A stretch of 64,000 nt of DNA, from positions 19,572 to 83,571 of the forward strand of contig JACMJM010000024.1 in NCBI GenBank assembly GCA_014380615.1, given 5' to 3'. A program made the translations under genes and the position numbers. Origin of the DNA: Sphingobacteriaceae bacterium (GTDB lineage Bacteria; Bacteroidota; Bacteroidia; Sphingobacteriales; Sphingobacteriaceae). Shown here piece by piece: positions 28,115 through 37,123 of this stretch. How positions within the stretch are numbered: the stretch's first letter is position 1; each line of letters begins with the position of its first letter. Below the pieces are notes generated by a model, which saw nothing but the letters and a program-made list of their open reading frames with translations, was not told the origin of the DNA and did no database searches.

Positions 28115-28828
28115 TTAAGGTTGTTGACCCATATACGAAAGCAGAGCTTCGCGATAATTGTCGCTAACCGGAACGTCGGCAGATGGAAGTAATACTCGAT
28201 TCTTCTTAAATGAAATTAATTTATCAAGCGAAATTATATACGACTTATGAACACGCATAAACCTTTCCGAAGGCAGCTTTTCTTCCATATAACGCATGCT
28301 TAATCGGGTAATAATTGGTTTTTCCGTATCCGACAGATAAATTTTAATGTAATCCTTTAACCCTTCTATATATAAAATGTCGCTGATGTTTATTTTAACT
28401 AGAGAGTAGTCGGCGTTTACAAATAAACAATCACTAGTGGTGCTTTGCGCCGTATTTGCTACCTGGTTTTTAAGATTGAATAGCTCTAACGCCTTGTTGG
28501 CCGATTTGAAAAATCGCTCGAACGATACTGGCTTGATTAAATAATCCAAAACATCCAGATTGAAGCCGTCAACAGCATATTTTTCGTATGCCGTAACAAA
28601 GATTATCATCGGAGGGTTGCTTAAACTATTTACAAACTGTAGGCCCGATAGGCCAGGCATTTGAATGTCAAGAAAAATAAGATCAACAGTTTCCTGGCTG
28701 AGAAACTTCATCGCTTCCATCGCATTACGACAACTTCCAATCAGTTCCAGAAAAGGAACCTGTCGAATATTGTCTTCGATTAGCTCAATGGCTAAGCGTT
28801 CGTCGTCTACAACCAGGCATCGAATCAT
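28115..28828 (-). CDS. LytTR-family response regulator
   Basis: A 237-residue regulator with an N-terminal receiver domain (VDDE at 7-10, phosphoacceptor D54 in [17 protein letters not shown] loop, K in IKPVSFERF) and a C-terminal LytTR DNA-binding domain ([31 protein letters not shown]). Its ATG overlaps the stop of the histidine kinase gene by 4 bp, so the two are a translationally coupled pair. LytTR regulators bind direct repeats upstream of target genes. The tandem outer-membrane receptor genes immediately downstream are the likeliest targets. Confidence 0.93.
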   Translation of the reverse strand: MIRCLVVDDERLAIELIEDNIRQVPFLELIGSCRNAMEAMKFLSQETVDLIFLDIQMPGLSGLQFVNSLSNPPMIIFVTAYEKYAVDGFNLDVLDYLIKPVSFERFFKSANKALELFNLKNQVANTAQSTTSDCLFVNADYSLVKINISDILYIEGLKDYIKIYLSDTEKPIITRLSMRYMEEKLPSERFMRVHKSYIISLDKLISFKKNRVLLPSADVPVSDNYREALLSYMGQQP

Positions 28829-29898
28829 TTGAGCTGAACTTTTAGGTTTGAAACAAAGATATTTCCCTTTTGGCTGGTTTCGAGCGTGTAACGGCCTTTA
28901 TACAATAATTCTAACCGCCTGCGCATATTAATTAAACCTATTCCCGAGCTTTTATCTTTTGAATCTTCCTGTGGCGCTACTCTGTTTTCAACCCTAAAAT
29001 CGAGCCAGTGTTTTAATTTATCTACTGATAAGAACACCTTAATAACAGGCTCTTCAATCATTCCGATACCATGTTTAAAAGCGTTTTCCACGAACGAAAT
29101 GAGCAGCATAGGTTCTATTTCATATCCTTCCAGCTCTTTCGAAATATTTAATTCGATTTGTACATCATCGCCAAACCTCAGCATTTGCAGGTCAATGTAA
29201 CTTCTTAAATAAGCTACTTCCTGCTCAAGGCGGATGCGTTCGTCGTTGCTTTCATAAAGCATGTAACGCATCAGGTTAGAAAGTTGAATTAGCGAAGGTT
29301 CCATTAAGTCTGATTTTTTTCTTGCCAGCGAAACCAGCGAATTCAATACATTAAACATAAAGTGCGGACTTACCTGCGAGCGAAGAAAAGTGAGTTCGGT
29401 TTTTAAGGTTTCATTTTCTTTTTCTTTCCTGATTTTTTCGAGCTTGTTATTGTCTTTAATAACACGATAACTAAAACTTATTCCCGAGATGAAAACATAA
29501 GTAAGAATATTGGTGATGTACCAGCGCATCCAGCGAATATCACCGCCACGATGGTCGCCTCCGCGCCTTCCTTTCCCCCAGTTTTTACCATCCTCAAAAA
29601 GCTGTTTATCAACAAATTTTGAGAATAACATTAACGCGATAATTATAGTGCTAACCGTGAAGATGTATACCCAAAACCCTTTTGTTTTATAAACTTTCGG
29701 ATAAAGCACATACGCGTTAAGGTAAAAAAGCAGTGCCAGTATAGAATTATTAATAATGAGCTTGTAGTGCCAGGGTTTGAATCCTTCCCAGGTATTAGGG
29801 TTGCGAAACAAATAAGGCGAAATAATAATGAGCCCCCAAAATAATATATGGAGCGCAGGTGCCAGGTATCTGTTTAAGCTCCGGGTATTTAATGCCAT
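28825..29898 (-). CDS. LytS-type sensor histidine kinase
   Basis: From the ATG at 29898 this is a 357-residue kinase. The longer in-frame start would place the coding region across its own promoter and is rejected. Four membrane helices (about 14-30, 47-65, 75-93, 127-145) are followed by a cytosolic coiled coil, the His_kinase domain [17 protein letters not shown] with phosphorylatable H179, and a HATPase domain with VENAFKHG and [12 protein letters not shown]. It has no periplasmic sensor domain, so it may sense membrane state or a small ligand. It pairs with the LytTR regulator downstream. A TATCTTTG box lies four bases before the ATG, implying a leaderless transcript. Confidence 0.92.
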   Translation of the reverse strand: MALNTRSLNRYLAPALHILFWGLIIISPYLFRNPNTWEGFKPWHYKLIINNSILALLFYLNAYVLYPKVYKTKGFWVYIFTVSTIIIALMLFSKFVDKQLFEDGKNWGKGRRGGDHRGGDIRWMRWYITNILTYVFISGISFSYRVIKDNNKLEKIRKEKENETLKTELTFLRSQVSPHFMFNVLNSLVSLARKKSDLMEPSLIQLSNLMRYMLYESNDERIRLEQEVAYLRSYIDLQMLRFGDDVQIELNISKELEGYEIEPMLLISFVENAFKHGIGMIEEPVIKVFLSVDKLKHWLDFRVENRVAPQEDSKDKSSGIGLINMRRRLELLYKGRYTLETSQKGNIFVSNLKVQLK

Positions 29899-29902
29899 GA
29901 TA

Positions 29903-29910
29903 CAAAGATA
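29903..29910 (-). promoter_or_regulatory. -7 box (TATCTTTG) four bases before the histidine kinase ATG
   Basis: On the minus strand TATCTTTG is followed by TATC and then ATG. In Bacteroidota transcription starts a few bases after this box, so the mRNA would begin at or near the start codon (leaderless). A convincing -33 element was not found. Confidence 0.55.
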
Positions 29911-29993
29911 GTTTGATGCGGCAATTAAAACGGAGAATGAGCCCAAACCCGGCGGATTTTAGACGAAAGGCATTTTATCGGCGACTAAAGATT

Positions 29994-31265
29994 TTATGAT
30001 TCGGCAGCGAACGGGCTTTGTTCTTCCCAGATTACTGCCAGGTTGATAATAGTTTCAACCGCTTTCTGCATATCCTGAACAGCAATCCATTCGTGTTTGC
30101 CGTGAAAAGCATGTTCGCCGGCAAAAATATTGGGGCAGGGTAATCCCATAAATGATAAGCGGGAACCATCTGTACCTCCGCGAATACTCTGAAGCTTTGG
30201 TGTTAGGCCTGCGCGTTCTACAGCCATTTTCGCGAAATTTATGGCATGCGGATAGTTATCCAGAATAGAACGCATGTTTCGATATTGTTCTTTAACTTCC
30301 AGTTTGAACGCAGAATTAGGATAGCCTTCTAAAACTTCCTGGCTTATCGCTTCTAACAGCCGCTTGTGATTTTTAAGTTCGGCTTCATCAAAATCACGCA
30401 ATATAAATTCAATAGTGGCTTCTTCCACGGCTCCGCGTATAGCTACCGGATGAATGAAGCCCTCTTTTCCAGCCGTACTTTCGGGACTAAGGCGATCTTT
30501 AGGCAGATTCGCAATAATTTCGGAAGCAATTTTGATAGCACTTTCCATTTTTCCCTTTGCGAAACCAGGGTGGGCACTCACTCCTGTTATGGTTAATAAA
30601 GCCGCATCCGCAGAGAAGGTTTCGTTTTCTATAGATCCGGCGGTTTCTCCGTCTACTGTATACGCAAACCGTGCCCCTAATTTTTTCAGATCAACTTTCT
30701 CCACACCCCTGCCTACTTCTTCATCGGGAGTAAAAAGTATTCGGATTGTTCCGTGCTTGATCTCCGGATGTGTGACTAAAAAATTGGCCGCATCCATTAT
30801 TTCGGCTATTCCGGCTTTGTTATCTGCTCCGAGAAGTGTTGTGCCGCTGGCGGTGATAATGTCATTTCCTATCTGGAAGGATAAGTCAGGATGCTCTGAT
30901 TTTCTGATGATCTGAGACGGATCATCGGGCAAAATAAGGTCTTGCCCCTGGTAATTATTATGGACGATTGGTTTAACATTGGTCCCGCCGCAATCCGGCG
31001 AGGTATCCATATGCGAGCAAAAACAGATTACCGGAACTTCTTTATCTGTAGTTGAAGGAATTGTGGCATACACATAGCCATATTCATCCAGTTCTGCATC
31101 GGTAACGCCAATGGCGATAAGCTCTTCAATAAGCAGCTTTCCTAAATCTTTTTGACGTGCAGTAGATGGATTGGTGGCTGAATGGGGATCGGACTGCGTA
31201 TCAATTATTACGTACTTTAAAAAACGCTCCAAACATGTGAACCTATAATTTTCCAAACCTTTCAT
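29994..31265 (-). CDS. pepT: peptidase T
   Basis: A 423-residue cytosolic aminotripeptidase of the M20 family. The metal ligand and catalytic segments are in order: SHMDTSPD, TLLGADNKAG, FTPDEEVGRG with the general-base Glu pair, YTVDGE, and late IRGGTDGSRL and GEHAFHGKHE. Such di-zinc enzymes release the N-terminal residue from tripeptides. Length is normal and all motif residues are present. It lies upstream of the histidine kinase on the same strand, but the kinase has its own promoter, so they are probably separate units. Confidence 0.96.
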   Translation of the reverse strand: MKGLENYRFTCLERFLKYVIIDTQSDPHSATNPSTARQKDLGKLLIEELIAIGVTDAELDEYGYVYATIPSTTDKEVPVICFCSHMDTSPDCGGTNVKPIVHNNYQGQDLILPDDPSQIIRKSEHPDLSFQIGNDIITASGTTLLGADNKAGIAEIMDAANFLVTHPEIKHGTIRILFTPDEEVGRGVEKVDLKKLGARFAYTVDGETAGSIENETFSADAALLTITGVSAHPGFAKGKMESAIKIASEIIANLPKDRLSPESTAGKEGFIHPVAIRGAVEEATIEFILRDFDEAELKNHKRLLEAISQEVLEGYPNSAFKLEVKEQYRNMRSILDNYPHAINFAKMAVERAGLTPKLQSIRGGTDGSRLSFMGLPCPNIFAGEHAFHGKHEWIAVQDMQKAVETIINLAVIWEEQSPFAAES

Positions 31266-31358
31266 ATCAAATCTCCGTTAAACAATGCCATATAACAATT
31301 GGTATTCCAAAGTTTGTATTTTTTTTAGTTATTTTACGTAAGATTAGCGCACATTGAA

Positions 31359-32063
31359 TTGAAGAAATTCTTTTTATTTATAATAGGTTGTTTCGTTTGT
31401 TCCCTTGTATCGGCACAGTATAACTACTATAAGTTAAGTGTGGGGTTAAATACGGGCGTAACGCAGGCTTTAGCCGATGTTCAAAAAATCGTGCCTAAAC
31501 CTACTCTTATTCTTTCCGGAGATTACCATATAACACCGTTTGCGTTGGCAGGAATCGAAATTCAAAAAGGCAATATTAGCGGTGGAGATCCAAAGAATGA
31601 CCCTCATTTGCGTTATTTCAACAACAGTTATTTGGCGGTAATGCTAAATGGCCGGGTTCAACTCGGGCAATTTGTTGATTTTGAGAGCAGTAATTTACTT
31701 TATGCTGTAAGGGGCTTTTATGTTGGTGCCGGTGTGGGGATAATAAATAATAAAATGGCGGAGGTTGTAAGGTACAAACCAGGAACTCTTTCTGATTATC
31801 CACCCCTTGGATACAAGTTTCCCGGAGTGGATAAGGCAATCAATCTTTTAATACCCATTAATACAGGCATCAGTTTTAACGTGGTGGATAAATGGCGGTT
31901 CACCAAATTCATCTTTAGTTTTAACTATCAGTCTAATGTTATGTTAGGCGAGGACGTAGACGGTTACAACGACCCTAAAAGCAGGTTTAATAACGGCCGC
32001 GATTACTGGGGCGTTGCTTCTATTGGCGTTCGCTACTGCTTCGGACCCGAAGGCTTATATTAA
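31359..32063 (+). CDS. predicted outer-membrane protein
   Basis: A 234-residue protein starting at TTG (31359), chosen because it is followed at once by a signal peptide (KKFFLFIIGCFVCSLVSAQ) and no ATG is near. The mature part has alternating hydrophobic and glycine residues, YYKLSVGLNTGVTQ and IGVRYCFG among them, as in small beta barrels. It carries no domain I recognise. It is divergent from pepT and upstream of the rhomboid gene. Function unknown. Confidence 0.75.
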   Translation: MKKFFLFIIGCFVCSLVSAQYNYYKLSVGLNTGVTQALADVQKIVPKPTLILSGDYHITPFALAGIEIQKGNISGGDPKNDPHLRYFNNSYLAVMLNGRVQLGQFVDFESSNLLYAVRGFYVGAGVGIINNKMAEVVRYKPGTLSDYPPLGYKFPGVDKAINLLIPINTGISFNVVDKWRFTKFIFSFNYQSNVMLGEDVDGYNDPKSRFNNGRDYWGVASIGVRYCFGPEGLY

Positions 32064-32129
32064 AACATTTCAAATTTTTCTCCTCTTTATTCAATAAATG
32101 CTAATTTCAGGGCGATTGAGATTTTAGTT

Positions 32130-32759
32130 ATGGAACATTATCTTTTAAATACCCCCGTTGCCAGCATTATATTTGTTTTAACCATCGTAACCAGTTTATA
32201 TGCTTTTTCCAATCAGCAGGTATATGGCAAGTTTATGCTGCATCCCTATAGTGTACACCGCGGCGAGCGGGTTTATTCCATATTTACAAGCGGATTAATT
32301 CATAAAGATTACGGGCATTTGTTTTTTAACATGCTTTCGTATTATTTTTTCGCCTTTACCTTAGAACGTATTATCGGATCGTGGCAGTTCGCGATACTTT
32401 ATATCGCTAGTTTGGCTTTAAGCGATCTGAGTACCATTCTTAAACACAAAGATCATTTTTGGTACAACAGTCTGGGAGCTTCGGGGGCTGTATCGGCAGT
32501 GATTTTTAGTTATATACTTTTTGATCCCTTAACCAGCTTTTATCTCTTTTTTATTCCCCTGCCCATACCTGCGGTACTTTTTGGTGTTCTGTATCTTTTC
32601 TACAGTGCTTATGCTTCCAAACAATCAGGTACAATCAATCATGATGCCCACTTTTTTGGTGCGTTGGCCGGTATTATCATTACCATCGTTTTTTACCCGC
32701 AGGTTCCTTTTGAATTTTTCAGGGAGTTAACCAGCAGTTTCAGCCCAGGGGCAGGCTGA
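32130..32759 (+). CDS. rhomboid family intramembrane serine protease
   Basis: A 209-residue six-helix membrane protease. The rhomboid signatures are intact: HRGERVYSIFTSGLIH with GHLFFNM (H63, N67), the catalytic serine S118 in GASGAVSA, and the partner histidine H174 in HDAHFFGALAG. It cleaves membrane-anchored substrates within the bilayer; the substrate is not known here. It ends 20 bp inside the convergent gene on the other strand. The last residues (SSFSPGAG) are encoded in that overlap. Confidence 0.93.
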   Translation: MEHYLLNTPVASIIFVLTIVTSLYAFSNQQVYGKFMLHPYSVHRGERVYSIFTSGLIHKDYGHLFFNMLSYYFFAFTLERIIGSWQFAILYIASLALSDLSTILKHKDHFWYNSLGASGAVSAVIFSYILFDPLTSFYLFFIPLPIPAVLFGVLYLFYSAYASKQSGTINHDAHFFGALAGIIITIVFYPQVPFEFFRELTSSFSPGAG

Positions 32760-33717
32760 TTTTTTCGGGTGCGAGAAAATTTTTTGCATCGTCTTCCAAA
32801 AAACTCATTGGTTCTTCCGGATTTTTAATGATTTCTAACAGTAAGAATCCCCATGGTTTCCAAAAATTCTCTAAAACCTGCCCGTAGGTTTTAGCCTGCC
32901 AAATATCATAAACGGGGCGGCTGCTTATTCTTAAAGGCATTGGCTCAATATAAACCGCCTCTTCGGTTGTAAGAACAGTGTACTCGGGTAATCGGTTAAA
33001 CAAATACGCAGAATAGAAAAAGTTAGCGCAGATTTCTTCGAACTGGATAGGATGAAGGGTGCTTTCGCCGATTTTATCAAGCAAGGGTTTATGATAATTT
33101 AAGCTTTCCCCGTTATCCTGTAAGCAAGCTATAATACCAAAATCATTCATCCGTAAAGAAAATACAAGGGTGTTTATTTCATCCCGGTAATTGAAAGTTT
33201 CGTGCGCATTGTTAACCGGAAAAATCTTTATGCTCCATGGAGATGCTCCCTCAAATTCTACCGGCCTTATCAGCGATTGAAGCATGATATGCAAATTGCT
33301 GAATTTATGAGCGATGGATTGAGAAAAGCTGAATTCTTCGCCTATGGCAGCTTGCTGGCGAATTCCGGCCCTTACTTCCCAATGGATAATTCCATAAACC
33401 TGCTTAGCGATCCATTGAAAAAGTTGGAGTTCATTAAGTTCTTTTACGGCACTGTATCCCGAATTAAAAGTCTTTTCTATCGTTAGATCTAACTTTTCGA
33501 CCTCGCTTTTTGCAGCCGCAGAAACTGGTACCGTTATATCCCGATAGGTAGCAATGCGTTCATCGAGCATTTTAAACGGCTTTTCATTTAAGCTAAACTG
33601 ATCTAAGAGCCATTGCGGGAAAACAGTGGTTTGTAAATCGGCAGGCGCACCGCTTAGGTAGCATACTTTTTCACTAAAGTTATACCGGTCGAAAGGGCGA
33701 AATAGTTCTTTACTCAT
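32740..33717 (-). CDS. conserved protein of unknown function
   Basis: A soluble 325-residue protein with no signal peptide, membrane segment or motif I recognise. Composition is mixed alpha/beta with many aromatic residues; FRPFDRYNFSEKVCYLSG at the start and KPWGFLLLEIIKNPEEP near the end are candidate conserved blocks. A TACCTTTA -7-like box on this strand at 33724-33731 lies six bases before the ATG. It is divergent from the dipeptide epimerase gene. It is probably lineage-specific to Sphingobacteriaceae; I assign no function. Confidence 0.75.
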   Translation of the reverse strand: MSKELFRPFDRYNFSEKVCYLSGAPADLQTTVFPQWLLDQFSLNEKPFKMLDERIATYRDITVPVSAAAKSEVEKLDLTIEKTFNSGYSAVKELNELQLFQWIAKQVYGIIHWEVRAGIRQQAAIGEEFSFSQSIAHKFSNLHIMLQSLIRPVEFEGASPWSIKIFPVNNAHETFNYRDEINTLVFSLRMNDFGIIACLQDNGESLNYHKPLLDKIGESTLHPIQFEEICANFFYSAYLFNRLPEYTVLTTEEAVYIEPMPLRISSRPVYDIWQAKTYGQVLENFWKPWGFLLLEIIKNPEEPMSFLEDDAKNFLAPEKISLPLG

Positions 33718-33723
33718 CGGCGG

Positions 33724-33731
33724 TAAAGGTA
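33724..33731 (-). promoter_or_regulatory. -7-like box (TACCTTTA) before the unknown-function gene
   Basis: On the minus strand TACCTTTA ends six bases before the ATG at 33717. It differs from TAnnTTTG only in the final base. It implies a very short or absent leader. Confidence 0.4.
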
Positions 33732-33793
33732 CAAACAGAACAAGGTTTTTATAGAAATATGCGAATCAATCTTACAAAGCAGGTGTTTTTATC

Positions 33794-33801
33794 TAAGTTT
33801 G
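33794..33801 (+). promoter_or_regulatory. -7 box (TAAGTTTG) four bases before the epimerase ATG
   Basis: TAAGTTTG matches the Bacteroidota -7 consensus and is followed by AAAT and the ATG at 33806. The spacing equals that at the histidine kinase gene (29898) and again implies a leaderless mRNA. Confidence 0.5.
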
Positions 33802-33805
33802 AAAT

Positions 33806-34816
33806 ATGCGAGTTTCTTTTAAGTCCTTCGAATTGCTGTTAAAATATCCGTTCCGGATTTCGGGATTTGCACGAACATTTACGCCTGTTATGCTGCTTGA
33901 AATTTCTCGTGATGGTATAACTGGCCGGGGAGAAGCATCCATGGTTCCTTACATGGGCGAAAGCGTAGAAACAGCCACTCGCTTTTTATCAAAAGTAGAT
34001 TTGACTTGGTTGAAACACCCTTTCAACTATCAGGAGGTGATTCATTATCTCGATTCGTTGGAAGAGGGTAATCCGGCGGTAAAAGCGGCAATAGATATCG
34101 CGTTGCATGATCTTGAGGGAAAGCTCCAAAATCGTCCCTGCTACAGCCTGTTTAATTCTGATCCTGAAAAGATGCCCCTTACCTCGGTGACTATCGGCAT
34201 CGACTCGGCTGAAATAATCAGACAAAAAGTTAAAGAGGCTGATGCTGCCAGGGTGTTGAAGGTAAAACTCGGATCGGAAGAGGATAAAGTACTGATTGAA
34301 GCCATTCGATCAGTAACTGATAAGCCCTTGTATGTCGACGCCAACCAGGGCTGGACGAACAAGGAGCGTGCGCTTGATTTTATTTACTTGCTGAAGGAGG
34401 CGGGAGTTGAGCTTATTGAACAGCCCATGTCAAAAAACGACCCGGAATCTAACGCTTGGATTACAGAAAGAAGTCCGCTGCCGATAATTGCCGACGAATC
34501 GGTTCAACGCCTGGGTGATCTTGAAAAGATCAAAGGTGCTTATCATGGTGTAAACATTAAATTAATGAAAAGTGCGGGAATGCACGAAGCCTGGCAGATG
34601 ATAGAACGGAGCCGCCAACTGAACCTTAAAATTTTGATAGGATGTATGAGCGAAACAAGTGTAGCCACACTTGCCGCCACCGCGCTTGCTCCTTTATGCG
34701 ACTGGGCGGATATTGACGGGCCGTTTTTGACGAGCAATAATCCCTATAATACACCCGAATTTAGAGATGGAAAATGGATTCTTACAGCACGGCCTGGTTT
34801 AGGGCTCGAACTCTAA
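33806..34816 (+). CDS. dipeptide epimerase (L-Ala-D/L-Glu epimerase type), enolase superfamily
   Basis: This 336-residue enzyme has the capping domain and (beta/alpha)7-beta barrel of the muconate-lactonizing subgroup. The KxK catalytic pair is K152/K154 in VLKVKLG, metal ligands are D179 (DANQGW), E205 (IEQP) and D230 (IADES), and the second-face lysine is K252 in NIKLMKSAG. This matches dipeptide epimerases that act on L-Ala-D-Glu from peptidoglycan. Placement near pepT and, more distantly, the NagZ-like gene suggests murein peptide recycling, but the exact dipeptide is not determined. Confidence 0.9.
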   Translation: MRVSFKSFELLLKYPFRISGFARTFTPVMLLEISRDGITGRGEASMVPYMGESVETATRFLSKVDLTWLKHPFNYQEVIHYLDSLEEGNPAVKAAIDIALHDLEGKLQNRPCYSLFNSDPEKMPLTSVTIGIDSAEIIRQKVKEADAARVLKVKLGSEEDKVLIEAIRSVTDKPLYVDANQGWTNKERALDFIYLLKEAGVELIEQPMSKNDPESNAWITERSPLPIIADESVQRLGDLEKIKGAYHGVNIKLMKSAGMHEAWQMIERSRQLNLKILIGCMSETSVATLAATALAPLCDWADIDGPFLTSNNPYNTPEFRDGKWILTARPGLGLEL

Positions 34817-34851
34817 AATCGAACACATACCCCACCCAATTTTAACCCGAA

Positions 34852-35322
34852 TTATTTTTTCTTACTTTTTAACTCTTCCAGCTTTTTCTGAAACTTAGCT
34901 TGCAATGCGGGCATTTCTTTGGTCATCATCGAGTTCATGAGTTCTTTTTGAACAAGCGGCTGTAATTCAATCATCTTCTTGCCCGAAGCCGAAGAATAAA
35001 ACTGAATGAAATTCTGGATATCTTCATCACTGAAGTGTTTGGTGTAAATATCCACCATGTCTCCGTTAATCATTCTTTTCGAAAACGCTTTAGTTTCTGA
35101 TAATACATAACCCATATACTCGTCGAAAGCGGCAACGCCTTGCTCATTTTTCAAACTGGCGTTCTGTTGCTTCATCATCGAGGCCATATTGTCCATCATA
35201 CCATCAATCATTTTATCGAGGTTCATGAGTTTAAAGAGTTCGGTTACTTTCTCTTTATTAGTTTGGGCATGTACGTTTAACGAAGTTGCCGCCAGAATAA
35301 TGGCTAAAAGAAATGTTTTCAT
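34852..35322 (-). CDS. DUF2059 domain-containing exported protein
   Basis: From the ATG at 35322 the protein is 156 residues, with a signal peptide MKTFLLAIILAATSLNVHAQ. An in-frame ATG 45 bases upstream would put extra residues before the signal and is not favoured. The mature chain is all-helical, with LFKLMNLDKMIDGMMDNM and a DUF2059-type YTKHFSDEDIQNFIQFYSSASGKKM block, and ends in a lysine-rich tail. The family is secreted and of unknown function. It converges on the epimerase gene. Confidence 0.87.
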   Translation of the reverse strand: MKTFLLAIILAATSLNVHAQTNKEKVTELFKLMNLDKMIDGMMDNMASMMKQQNASLKNEQGVAAFDEYMGYVLSETKAFSKRMINGDMVDIYTKHFSDEDIQNFIQFYSSASGKKMIELQPLVQKELMNSMMTKEMPALQAKFQKKLEELKSKKK

Positions 35323-35484
35323 AAAGAATAGTATTGTTTTTAATAGAGGAAAGCTCTTATTTCTCAAAGATACTCAAACCCGGCTTAAACTAAAATCAAT
35401 TTGGAAACCCACATTGGTCATTTGCTAATCTCGGGTATTATAATAAATTGGCCTCGTTAGTAGTACAATATAAAAACCCCACTT

Positions 35485-35691
35485 ATGGAAATTCACGATC
35501 ACCCTGTAAAAACACCAACCGATTTCGATCGCGGCTACGAAAAAGGTTATCATAGCAAAGATTACACTTGGGAAGACGGAATAAAATACGTCTGCGCTAA
35601 ATTGGTGCCCGAATCGGGCGATTACAAAGAAGGCTACGAAAAAGGGCAGCGCGACAGGCTTCGAGATGAGATACAGAAGTGGATGTGCTGA
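35485..35691 (+). CDS. small charged protein with two GYEKG repeats
   Basis: A 68-residue hydrophilic protein with no signal peptide or membrane helix. Two related elements, RGYEKGYHSKDYTWEDG and EGYEKGQRDRLRDEIQK, suggest an internal duplication. The start ATG is preceded by an AT-rich leader and the codon use looks normal. No family recognised, so function is open; it could be a small cytosolic adaptor. It is plausible but unproven as a gene. Confidence 0.55.
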   Translation: MEIHDHPVKTPTDFDRGYEKGYHSKDYTWEDGIKYVCAKLVPESGDYKEGYEKGQRDRLRDEIQKWMC

Positions 35692-36217
35692 TAATATTGT
35701 CGCAAATCAATCCGGTTAATCCGAATAGAAGCATTGTTAACTAGTGTGTGTACTATGTCAGGCTGAGGGGATAATCTCTAAAAATACTGAAAGGATAAGA
35801 ACAGCTTTTTACGCTTATGGCCGCTAGGCCTAGTTCTTTTGGCCGCAAAAGAACCAAAACTCGGTGCTCTCCCGACGGTACCTTTGCCGCACAATCTTAC
35901 CCGCAATAGGGCACCAGCTCACACGGGCTGCGCCTTGCTTTCCCATGCCCCTCTGGCCGAGCTTCAGAAAGCAAGCCAATACCTTCTCCCCGCACATGGC
36001 CTACTGATTCCCCATTCTTGTCGGCACTGACGGGAGGGCACAGTCTCGGTAGGTTAAATTGTGCTGTGGTGTCGGATTGCTTGGCCGCCTAAATAAAACG
36101 CTTCTATCGATATAGAGTCGCAGTATCTGTCATAGGTAGCGGTTCGAAGCCCATCCGAATTACCCTACGACTCCCCTTGGGGTGAAACCGGCACGACATT
36201 TTAGCGTTAACACTACA
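35692..36217. repeat. long intergenic region with a dispersed-repeat-like GC-rich block
   Basis: This 526-bp gap holds no gene I can support. From about 35797 to 36055 the sequence is more GC-rich than its surroundings, and begins with the perfect 8-bp inverted repeat GTTCTTTT/AAAAGAAC around GGCCGC at 35833-35854. Similar CTTTTGGCCGCAAAAG-type blocks recur between genes in Sphingobacteriaceae (from memory, unchecked). A 63-codon open frame inside it (35839-36030) has no protein-like features. The flanks to the DUF2059-side gene and to the SGNH gene look like ordinary spacer. Confidence 0.5.
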
Positions 36218-37018
36218 CTACTTGTATTTATATGATTTTAGAAACTTAAGCCTTGCGCTTACCTGCTTAATCCACTCGCGGGCCATTAATTCATGTCCCG
36301 GCACCGTAGGGTGTATGCCATCCCACATCCAGTATTCAATGGGAGCTTTTTTGGAAGCTTTATCAAATACCGCCGGGAAATTTACAATCACCGCATCAAA
36401 TTCTTTTGCCAGTTTTTTTATTCTCACTGTCAGTTCCGCAAGGGTATCGCGGTAATGGCTCCATTTATCTTTCAGCTTTGCTACGGGATAGGCAAAAGGT
36501 AAACCAATCACAAATAATGTATCGGGGTTTTGCTGCCTGCTTTGGTTTAAAATATCGCGATAGTTAGTTTCAAACAGGTTATAATTTTCCTCGGGAGTAT
36601 TTTGCTGATTTAAGAAGGATGAGGTATCATTAATTCCGACCAGGATACTCAAAACATTCGGTTTGATACTGAGGGTATCGGCCTGCCATCGATTTTTCAG
36701 ATCGGATACTTTGTTGCCGCTTATTCCGCGGTTATAAAACGTGAGTTTAGATTCTGGGAAATCAGCTCCTACGCGGCTAGCCACCGAGAAGGCATATCCA
36801 TGCCCCATAATATGATTCGGATCTTTATTTCTTCCCCGGTTTCCGTCTGTAATCGAATCACCCTGAAATAGAATGATAAGTTCTTTCCCGTCTGTAAGTG
36901 TGCTAAAGGATTGCTCTGTAATGTCGCTGGCTAAAGAGCGGTCTACCTGGAAAGCCGTGGCAATACCAGCTATTGCGGATGACTTCAGGAAAATTCGTCT
37001 GGAGGTTTTATGGTTCAT
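36218..37018 (-). CDS. SGNH/GDSL-type hydrolase, Tat-like exported
   Basis: A 266-residue protein with a twin-arginine-like leader (SRRIFLKSS, R7-R8) and the four blocks of the SGNH family: GDSITD with catalytic S55, GISGNKVSDL, LVGINDTSS, and WDGIHPTVPGH with the Asp/His dyad. It is likely a periplasmic carbohydrate esterase or acetylhydrolase acting on plant or bacterial polysaccharide; the acyl group is unknown. It is divergent from the frameshifted membrane protein gene. Confidence 0.92.
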   Translation of the reverse strand: MNHKTSRRIFLKSSAIAGIATAFQVDRSLASDITEQSFSTLTDGKELIILFQGDSITDGNRGRNKDPNHIMGHGYAFSVASRVGADFPESKLTFYNRGISGNKVSDLKNRWQADTLSIKPNVLSILVGINDTSSFLNQQNTPEENYNLFETNYRDILNQSRQQNPDTLFVIGLPFAYPVAKLKDKWSHYRDTLAELTVRIKKLAKEFDAVIVNFPAVFDKASKKAPIEYWMWDGIHPTVPGHELMAREWIKQVSARLKFLKSYKYK

Positions 37019-37123
37019 TGCGGGTTAGAGTTCTGTATTTATAAAGGAAAAGAATTACGGCATAATTCATTGAGAATCGTTTACTTTAGTTGGTATCAAA
37101 TATAATCGCGATATTTTACATTC

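Noticed and set aside
29898..29946. Longer start for the histidine kinase
   Set aside because: It would place the -7 box inside the coding region and adds residues not seen in the family N terminus.
35323..35367. Upstream ATG for the DUF2059 protein
   Set aside because: It would put extra residues before an otherwise perfect signal peptide.
35839..36030. Open frame of 63 codons in the GC-rich intergenic block
   Set aside because: It has no protein-like pattern, overlaps the repeat, and its codons follow the repeat rather than coding use.
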